Assembly (NCBI GenBank): GCA_023431205.1
Contig: JAEYXQ010000060.1
Span: forward strand, 1-11,823
Length of the DNA stretch: 11,823 bases
Direction of reading: 5' to 3'
Origin: Pseudomonadota bacterium
GTDB taxonomy: Bacteria > Pseudomonadota > Alphaproteobacteria > Rhizobiales > Devosiaceae
This document shows positions 7,145-11,823 of this stretch, piece after piece (within the stretch, counting starts at the first letter, position 1; every line of letters begins with the position of its first letter). Made by a program: the position numbers and the translations under genes. The notes beneath the pieces were generated by a model that saw nothing but the letters and a program-made list of their open reading frames with translations, made no database searches and was not told where the DNA came from.

Positions 7145-9061
7145 CTAGCCGTGATCTGGTAAAACACCGTGCCGCGGCTTTGCTGTCCCGCGGAGGTGCT
7201 TCTTCAGCGCAGCGATACGGAAAATCGCGTTTGCGGCACCATAGCCGCGGTAGCCGCGGCGTTCGACCACCTCAAAGAAGAAACCCTCGCCAAAAGTGGT
7301 GCTGTAGAGCTGCAGGTACTCCCCATGATCGTCCCGATCATACAGGATGTTGTGCGCCCTGAGCTGGTCGGTGAAATCCGGATCCAGCCCGAAGCGAGCC
7401 TCGACATCGTCGTAGTAGTTCGGTGAAATCTGCAGGGAGCCGAAGCCATTTGCCTCAAGCGCCGCGGCGCTGGCAAAGATGTCCTTGCTGGCGAAGGCGA
7501 TGTGCTGCACTGCCGAGCCGAACTTCTCAGCTAGGAAATGTCCGGCGAGTGTGGCGTTGTTTTCTGCCCCGTTCATGGTCATGCGGAGCGCGCCCGAGGC
7601 ATTCTCGATGACTTGGCTGCGCACGACGCCCGCCGGGTCGACAATGTCGACCAGCGGCGTCTTTTCCGCCGCGAAGATGGACGTATAGAACAGGAGCCAG
7701 CTCGGCATCTGATCATAGGGTACGGTCTGCGCGAGGTGATCGATCGTCGTGAGACCTGCGGCCCGCGGCACCTCCTCGAAATCGAGACCGATCGGATCGA
7801 AGTCGATCTGGTGGAACTGCCCCAGTGTGCTGTTGTCGACAAGGTAGAGGAGACTCCCGCCGATACCTCGTACGGCAGGTATGTCGAGTTCCCCCGGGGC
7901 TATGGGCTGTTGGAAACGCTCCGCGCCAAGCGCTAGCGCGCGGCGCAGTGCGGCGGCGGCGTCATCCACCACAAGCGCGATGGCGTAAGCGGATGTTCCA
8001 TGGGCCATAAAGGACTCACGGGCGAAGCCTGAGGCTTCGGAGTTGATGATAATCCGGATGTCCCCCTGCTGATAAAGGCTGACACACTTGGACCGGTGCT
8101 GTGAGGTTCTGGTAAAGCCGAGCGTGGTCAGCAGAGCCCCCAGGCGGAGTGCCTCGGCCTCATCCGCCGAGAATTCGACGAATGCGACGCCTTTGACCTC
8201 TGAGCGGTCCGGCATGGCCTCAACCTGTAGAGTGTCTGACGATCCGGACAGGCGGCGGACCCGGTCGCCAAGGTAAATGAGGGACCGATAACCGTCCGCA
8301 GCGATGGATCGCGAAGAACCGCCACGAAACTGGTCGTTGAAGATTTCGAGGGAGAAATATCCGTCATAGCCGGTGTCGGCGACAGCAGCGGCAAACTCTG
8401 CCACCGGAAGATCTCCCTCCCCCGGCATGTTGCGGAAGTGGCGGCTCCAATAGAGCAGATCCATGTCGATCAGCGGTGCATCGGCCAGCTGAACAATGAA
8501 TATCTTCTCCTTGGGAATTGAGCGGATTGAGTTGATGTCCACACGTCGCGAGAGGCTGTGGAAGCTGTCGAGGACAAGGCCGATATTCGGGTGATCGGCC
8601 CGTCGCACGATCTCCCAGGCATCCCGGTGGTCATTGATATGTTTGCCCCAGGCCAGAGCCTCGTAGCCGACGCGCAGCCCGCGGCGCTGCGCGCGTTCTC
8701 CCAATTCCCTGAAGTCGTCTGCCGCCCGATCAATGCCGCCGAGTGCCAGCGTCGACACATTGGAACAAACCAGCAGCAGGTCGGTGCCGAGCTCCTGCAT
8801 GACGTCGAACTTCCGCTCGGCGCGATCAAGGGTGCGCTGCCGGTGGGACGGAGGCATCCCCTCGAAATCCCGGAAGGGCTGGAAGAGGCTGATTTCCAGC
8901 CCATGGTCTCGCGCCATCCTGCCAACGTCGGACGGCCGGCCGTCGAATGCGAGAAAGTCGTTCTCGAAGATCTCCACGCCCTCGAAGCCCGCCTGCGCGA
9001 TGGCGGCCAGCTTCTCCGGCAACTCGCCGCTGATGGACACAGTCGCAATCGAGGTCTTCAT
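7145..9061 (-). CDS. quiC: 3-dehydroshikimate dehydratase fused to HPPD-like VOC domains
   Basis: The product converts 3-dehydroshikimate to protocatechuate, the committed step of quinate/shikimate catabolism. It has 638 residues from the ATG at 9061, which has the ribosome site GGAGGGG just upstream. The frame extends 21 codons further, across the operator, but without a ribosome site. The N-terminal xylose-isomerase-like TIM barrel (about 1-270) has metal-site candidates Glu134 (YEALAWG), Asp165 and His168 (LVLDSFH), Gln191 (VQLADAP) and Glu239 (SLEIFND). The C-terminal half (about 285-625) contains two VOC folds resembling 4-hydroxyphenylpyruvate dioxygenase. It retains a possible 2-His-1-Glu metal site: His442 (IDHLAQ), His520 (VQHIAF) and Glu597 (FFFEVVE). 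This fusion is known for bacterial QuiC enzymes, where the dehydratase activity belongs to the N-terminal domain and the role of the HPPD-like half is unclear. It lies downstream of tetR with a 78-base gap containing a palindromic operator. Confidence 0.93.
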   Translation of the reverse strand: MKTSIATVSISGELPEKLAAIAQAGFEGVEIFENDFLAFDGRPSDVGRMARDHGLEISLFQPFRDFEGMPPSHRQRTLDRAERKFDVMQELGTDLLLVCSNVSTLALGGIDRAADDFRELGERAQRRGLRVGYEALAWGKHINDHRDAWEIVRRADHPNIGLVLDSFHSLSRRVDINSIRSIPKEKIFIVQLADAPLIDMDLLYWSRHFRNMPGEGDLPVAEFAAAVADTGYDGYFSLEIFNDQFRGGSSRSIAADGYRSLIYLGDRVRRLSGSSDTLQVEAMPDRSEVKGVAFVEFSADEAEALRLGALLTTLGFTRTSQHRSKCVSLYQQGDIRIIINSEASGFARESFMAHGTSAYAIALVVDDAAAALRRALALGAERFQQPIAPGELDIPAVRGIGGSLLYLVDNSTLGQFHQIDFDPIGLDFEEVPRAAGLTTIDHLAQTVPYDQMPSWLLFYTSIFAAEKTPLVDIVDPAGVVRSQVIENASGALRMTMNGAENNATLAGHFLAEKFGSAVQHIAFASKDIFASAAALEANGFGSLQISPNYYDDVEARFGLDPDFTDQLRAHNILYDRDDHGEYLQLYSTTFGEGFFFEVVERRGYRGYGAANAIFRIAALKKHLRGTAKPRHGVLPDHG

Positions 9062-9075
9062 TGCCCCTCCGATAA

Positions 9076-9092
9076 ACGAACTAGTTCGTACA
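9076..9092. promoter_or_regulatory. Palindromic operator upstream of quiC
   Basis: ACGAACT-AGTTCGT (9076-9089) is a perfect 14-bp palindrome, with AC continuing the right arm. It ends 14 bases before the quiC start codon at 9061, between tetR and quiC. Related sequences occur at 9860-9875 and 11694-11713. This is the expected size, symmetry and place for a TetR-family operator. Binding by the neighbouring TetR protein is inferred. No convincing -35/-10 pair was found beside it. Confidence 0.8.
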
Positions 9093-9139
9093 TAACCGGT
9101 AGAGACTGACCTGGTTGCGGTCAAGTGGACGTGCCAGCC

Positions 9140-9817
9140 TCAATCGGGGGGCAGTTTGTCGGCCTTGACGATGTGACGAAGCACCATGTCCACCGAGTTC
9201 CGTTTGAGGGAAGCCTGGGCTTTCGCGGCGCTCAGGTCGCGCCCGAACAGCTTCGAGAAGGTGGCGCGGTTCGACACGTTGAAGAAACAGAGAGCACTGA
9301 TCAGCCAGTGCAGTTCCACAGGATCCAATCCGCTGCGGAACAGACCGTCCCTGACACCGCGCTCGTAGAGCGTCTCGATGGTGCCGATAGCGGTCACGTT
9401 GAGCTGCCGGATGACCTGCGACTTGTCCATGTACTCGGCGTGGTGGATGTTCTCGATCATCACCATGCGGATGAAATCCTCATGCTTGTGGTGATGGTCG
9501 AACGTGAACTCGACCAGACGCCGCAACGCATCGAGCGGGGACAGGCCCTCGATATCCAGCTTGGCCTCGCCTTCCCGAACCTTGCGGTAAGCACTCTCGA
9601 GGACCGCAAGGTAGAGACCTTCCTTGTCGCCGAAATAGTAGTAGATCATGCGTTTGGACGCGCGAGTTCGGGCAGCAATCTCGTCGATTCGAGCGCCTGA
9701 AAGTCCGTTCAGAGCAAACTCTTCGGAGGCAACTTCGATGATATTTTGGCGCGTACCCTCGGGGTCCTGGGTCCGCCCCACGCCCTGAGCATCGAGTTTT
9801 GCCGGCTTTGGCGCCAT
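9140..9817 (-). CDS. TetR/AcrR-family repressor, probable regulator of the shikimate/quinate genes
   Basis: The protein has 225 residues from the ATG at 9817, which has AAGGA 9 bases upstream. A longer frame starting at 9877 has no ribosome site and would begin inside the operator. The N-terminal helix-turn-helix domain spans about residues 20-68: TRQNIIEVASEEFALNG, then ARIDEIAARTRASKRMIYYYFGDKEGLY, the classic TetR DNA-binding pattern. The C-terminal ligand-binding and dimerisation domain (about 90-220) has a His-rich helix (FDHHHKHEDF, 106-115). The gene is divergent from the dehydrogenase gene and upstream of quiC, with similar palindromes at both places, so autoregulation and repression of both genes is the simplest reading. 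The inducer is unknown; a pathway intermediate such as shikimate, dehydroshikimate or protocatechuate is inferred only from context. Confidence 0.9.
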   Translation of the reverse strand: MAPKPAKLDAQGVGRTQDPEGTRQNIIEVASEEFALNGLSGARIDEIAARTRASKRMIYYYFGDKEGLYLAVLESAYRKVREGEAKLDIEGLSPLDALRRLVEFTFDHHHKHEDFIRMVMIENIHHAEYMDKSQVIRQLNVTAIGTIETLYERGVRDGLFRSGLDPVELHWLISALCFFNVSNRATFSKLFGRDLSAAKAQASLKRNSVDMVLRHIVKADKLPPD

Positions 9818-9851
9818 GTGAGCTGTCCTTCGTCCCTCCGCAAGGGAGAGA

Positions 9852-9878
9852 TTGACTAAACTAACCAGTTCGTACATC
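9852..9878 (+). promoter_or_regulatory. Operator and possible promoter between tetR and the dehydrogenase gene
   Basis: TTGACT (9852-9857) is a plausible -35 for the rightward gene. It is followed by the imperfect palindrome ACTAACC-AGTTCGT (9860-9873), extended by ACAT. The right arm AGTTCGTACAT is identical to that of the quiC operator. The best -10, TACATC (9873-9878), is weak and only 15 bases from the -35. A second CAGTTCG half-site follows at 9878-9884. The arrangement parallels the site at 11688-11715. A protein bound here would cover the promoter region shared by the divergent genes. Confidence 0.6.
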
Positions 9879-9968
9879 AGTTCGCTTGCGCGACCGGAGC
9901 ATTATCGGTGTGAGGGGCCGGATGACAAGGGTGTGCCGGACCGGCACCCCCGCAAGCGGCAGCGGGAG

Positions 9969-10886
9969 ATGAACTTGATTTCGGCTATCGACAATGCCCG
10001 CCGGCGTTTGGGTGAACTCATTGTCGAGCGCCGCGGCGAAGGCAGCCTTGGCCGATCGGTAGTGGTCGGTCTCGTCGGGCGCGGCATTCAAGCCTCGAAG
10101 ACCCCGCGCATGCACGAACTCGAAGGGGCCCGACTCGGCCTCGACTACACCTATGTGCTGATTGATTTCGATGCGCTTGCCCTCACGGACCAGGACCTTG
10201 GTGCGATAGTCGATGAGGCGGAGTCCCTGGGGCTCACCGGTTTGAACGTCACCCACCCCTTCAAGCAGACCGTATTGCCGCTGCTCGATGCTCTCTCCCC
10301 TGAGGCTGCCACGATCGGCGCAGTGAACACCGTCGTGTTCGCCGAAGGTCGGCGCACTGGCCACAACACCGATAGCTGGGGTTTTGCCGAGAGTTTCCGC
10401 GAGGGCCTCACCGGCGTGTCGATGGACTCGGTCGTTCAGTTCGGATCGGGCGGCGCTGGCGCCGCTGTGGGGCATGCACTCCTGTCCCTGGGGGCTCGCA
10501 AGCTGACGCTTTGCGATACCGACATCGGACGGGCGAAGCACCTTGCAGCACAGCTCAGCCAGCATTTCAGCAGAGAAGTGGCTGCAATTGCCGACACCAC
10601 AGGCCCATTGACCACTGCTTCGGGCGTCGTGAACGCCACGCCGGTAGGCATGGCGAAATATCCCGGCGTAGCGTTTCCGACCGAGCTACTCCGGCCGTCA
10701 CAATGGGTGGCGGAGATAGTCTACTTCCCACCCGATACAGCCCTGCTCCAGGCGGCCCGAGAGATCGGGTGTCGGACGCTGGGCGGAACGGGCATGGCAG
10801 TATACCAGGCAGTGAGAGCCTTTGAATTGTTCACGGGCATGGCCCCAGATCGAACATCGATGACGGCGCACTTCGACGTAGCTTGA
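9969..10886 (+). CDS. aroE: Shikimate/quinate dehydrogenase, AroE family, probable catabolic type
   Basis: The product interconverts shikimate and 3-dehydroshikimate, and possibly quinate and 3-dehydroquinate, using a nicotinamide cofactor. It has 305 residues from the ATG at 9969. The frame is open from 9852, but the extra 39 codons cover the operator and look non-coding. The start has only GGGAG directly against the ATG, so it is less certain. Substrate-domain motifs are GLVGRGIQASKTPRMHELEG (34-53), NVTHPFK with catalytic Lys99, GHNTD with Asp135, and Gln280 in GMAVYQ. The Rossmann domain has GSGGAGAAVG (159-168) and then LCDTD, with Asp183 at the end of the second strand. NADP-dependent biosynthetic AroE usually has an NRT motif there, and an acidic residue favours NAD. 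With quiC and a shared operator nearby, the role is most likely degradation of shikimate or quinate. The preferred substrate cannot be decided here. Confidence 0.88.
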   Translation: MNLISAIDNARRRLGELIVERRGEGSLGRSVVVGLVGRGIQASKTPRMHELEGARLGLDYTYVLIDFDALALTDQDLGAIVDEAESLGLTGLNVTHPFKQTVLPLLDALSPEAATIGAVNTVVFAEGRRTGHNTDSWGFAESFREGLTGVSMDSVVQFGSGGAGAAVGHALLSLGARKLTLCDTDIGRAKHLAAQLSQHFSREVAAIADTTGPLTTASGVVNATPVGMAKYPGVAFPTELLRPSQWVAEIVYFPPDTALLQAAREIGCRTLGGTGMAVYQAVRAFELFTGMAPDRTSMTAHFDVA

Positions 10887-10907
10887 AGCGGCCCACCGCG
10901 GCCGTGC

Positions 10908-11579
10908 CTAGCCGATCCCCATCCCGCTGCCCACTATGTGCTCGATGCCCTTGCTGACATGGGCGTCGAGGAGGCGTTGCGCCCTGTTGGTGTCACGCGC
11001 GAGTGCCGCCTCCAGAAGGGCAAGATGGTCCTCGGCAACCGGCTTGCCGCGAAAGCTGCCGGCAAGCATGTGGTAGCGCACGAACCGGTCGAAAACCAAG
11101 GTGTGCATGGCCATCAGCGAGCGCGAGCCGCAGGCCGATATCAGCGACTCGTGGAAGCTTCGGTCGTACATGATCCATTCGGGCGTGCGGTTGCTTTCCC
11201 CGGCAAGCAGGCGCTTTTCTATGGTCGCCAGCTTGTGGTGCGAAGCGACCACCCTGCCCTCCCACTCAAGGTCGCCGTTCGCAAGCGATAACGCCAATGC
11301 GTGACTTTCGAGCAGAAGCCGCAGGTCGCCAAGTTCTCGCAGATCCTCCTCCGAGGCAGGCGCAACCTCGAAACCCTTCTGCCCCTCCGCGACGACAAAG
11401 CACTCGCTGGCGAGTCGGGTCAGCACCTCTCGCAGTGTGCCGACGCTCACATCATAGCGCTTCCGGAGCCGGTCCAGCGTCAGCTTGTCTCCGGGCCGGA
11501 GCACCCCCTGGATGATCTCGGATCGGATCGTCCGGAACGTCGCATCACCGATAGTCTCGACTGCCACGACTTCGGACAT
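10908..11579 (-). CDS. GntR-family transcriptional regulator with FCD ligand domain
   Basis: The protein has 223 residues from the ATG at 11579. The frame can be extended to 11714, but those 45 codons are Cys/Ser-rich, unlike the family, and cover the promoter region. The N-terminal winged helix (about 10-75) includes IRSEIIQGVLRPGDKLTLDRLRKRY and VSVGTLREVLTRL. The C-terminal FCD domain (about 80-215) keeps the likely metal ligands Asp139 and His143 (YDRSFHESL), His185 (AEDHLALL) and His207 (LLDAHVSKG), so it probably binds a carboxylate ligand through a metal ion. Its stop is 21 bases from that of the convergent dehydrogenase gene. It may regulate itself or the gene to the right of the window. 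The target is not evident, because the palindromes found nearby look more like TetR operators. Confidence 0.9.
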   Translation of the reverse strand: MSEVVAVETIGDATFRTIRSEIIQGVLRPGDKLTLDRLRKRYDVSVGTLREVLTRLASECFVVAEGQKGFEVAPASEEDLRELGDLRLLLESHALALSLANGDLEWEGRVVASHHKLATIEKRLLAGESNRTPEWIMYDRSFHESLISACGSRSLMAMHTLVFDRFVRYHMLAGSFRGKPVAEDHLALLEAALARDTNRAQRLLDAHVSKGIEHIVGSGMGIG

Positions 11580-11590
11580 CAAATCGCACC

Positions 11591-11640
11591 ATCTGATAAA
11601 AACTGGATCATTAGATAAAATGGGCATTGACGATTGGCAA
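11591..11640 (-). promoter_or_regulatory. Probable gntR promoter with inverted repeat
   Basis: On the minus strand, TTGCCA (plus positions 11635-11640) resembles a -35 and TCTAAT (11610-11615) matches a -10 at five of six positions, with a rather long 19-base spacer. The -10 lies in one arm of an inverted repeat, ATCTGAT (11591-11597) with ATTAGAT (11610-11616), which has one mismatch and a 12-base gap. The same stretch holds a direct repeat of GATAAAA (11595-11601 and 11614-11620). This could be an autoregulatory site for the GntR protein; that is inference from position. Confidence 0.45.
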
Positions 11641-11687
11641 GCCGGGGAGGCAGTCTGTGTCGAGGCGCAGCAGCAAAAAGCCGTTGA

Positions 11688-11715
11688 TTGACATGTACGA
11701 ACCGTTTCGTACAAA
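11688..11715 (+). promoter_or_regulatory. Rightward promoter with a TetR-type operator in its spacer
   Basis: A perfect TTGACA (11688-11693) is followed by a near-perfect palindrome, TGTACGAA-CCGT-TTCGTACA (11694-11713), and a -10-like TACAAA (11710-11715) at 16-base spacing. The palindrome arms match those of the sites at 9076 and 9860 (ACGAAC, TTCGTACA). A repressor here would block RNA polymerase directly. The promoter points to the right, away from gntR, and so must serve a gene that starts at or beyond the window edge. Confidence 0.7.
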
Positions 11716-11790
11716 GTTAGCCGACCGAACGGACTGCAAGAGCCGAAGGTAGGGAGTGCCCGCTGCGCGGGTGGATCGAGGAAGCCCGAT

Positions 11791-11823
11791 ATGGGCAGGA
11801 GCTGCCTTCAGGGCGCTTCAGTG
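11791..11823 (+). CDS. Possible start of a further gene, cut by the window edge
   Basis: An ATG at 11791 follows an AGGAA-like ribosome site by about 8 bases and stays open to the edge (MGRSCLQGASV). It lies about 70 bases downstream of the operator-controlled promoter. Eleven residues are too few to assign a family or to be sure this is the true start. An overlapping frame from a GTG at 11757 is also open. Confidence 0.25.
   Translation, partial: MGRSCLQGASV

Noticed and set aside
9818..9877. Longer starts for tetR (9877), the dehydrogenase gene (9852) and gntR (11714)
   Set aside because: All three extensions translate promoter or operator DNA, lack ribosome sites, and add residues not typical of the families. 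The internal ATGs at 9817, 9969 and 11579 fit better.
10887..10907. CGGCC/GGCCG hairpin between the convergent dehydrogenase and gntR genes
   Set aside because: The stem is only 5 bp and no T-run lies on either side, so it is not convincing as a bidirectional terminator.
1..11823. CRISPR arrays, tRNAs, insertion sequences, phage or toxin-antitoxin genes
   Set aside because: No regularly spaced repeats, cloverleaf-like sequences, transposase motifs or paired small genes were seen on either strand.

Overview
This is a GC-rich window with the look of an alphaproteobacterial chromosome. The supporting signs are a partial porin-like outer-membrane barrel protein with the FDWGGFYAG motif, a PruR/DcpA-type signalling pair, and a fused QuiC-type dehydroshikimate dehydratase. 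The exact order (Hyphomicrobiales or Rhodobacterales-like) cannot be fixed from sequence reading alone. No tRNA, rRNA, CRISPR, insertion sequence or phage gene was seen. Coding density is high, and no gene-free stretch is longer than about 250 bases.

Left part, envelope (1-952, minus strand). The first 70 codons of an exported outer-membrane beta-barrel protein run off the left edge. Before it lies an exported, single-cysteine MsrA methionine sulfoxide reductase with a twin-arginine-like leader. A short hairpin separates the two.

Signalling operon (1158-4021, plus strand). A small exported protein with a SUOX (sulfite-oxidase/molybdopterin-binding) fold has no cysteine at all. It is followed 11 bases later by a membrane-anchored PAS-GGDEF-EAL protein. 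This is the arrangement of the PruR-DcpA system of Agrobacterium, in which a periplasmic pterin-binding SUOX-like protein controls a dual-function cyclic-di-GMP enzyme.

Middle (4184-7145). A large cytoplasmic glycoside hydrolase family 2 enzyme ends at a strong intrinsic terminator, which lies between it and the convergent quiC gene.

Right part, quinate/shikimate catabolism (7145-11823). QuiC (dehydroshikimate to protocatechuate) and a TetR repressor are on the minus strand. An AroE-family shikimate/quinate dehydrogenase with an Asp typical of NAD-dependent enzymes is divergent from tetR. An FCD-type GntR regulator is convergent with it. Three related palindromes built on ACGAAC..GTTCGT lie upstream of quiC, between tetR and the dehydrogenase gene, and at the right edge, where one fills the spacer of a promoter with a perfect TTGACA. 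Together they look like the operators of one small regulon, most simply that of the local TetR protein. The third site predicts another regulated gene just beyond the window.
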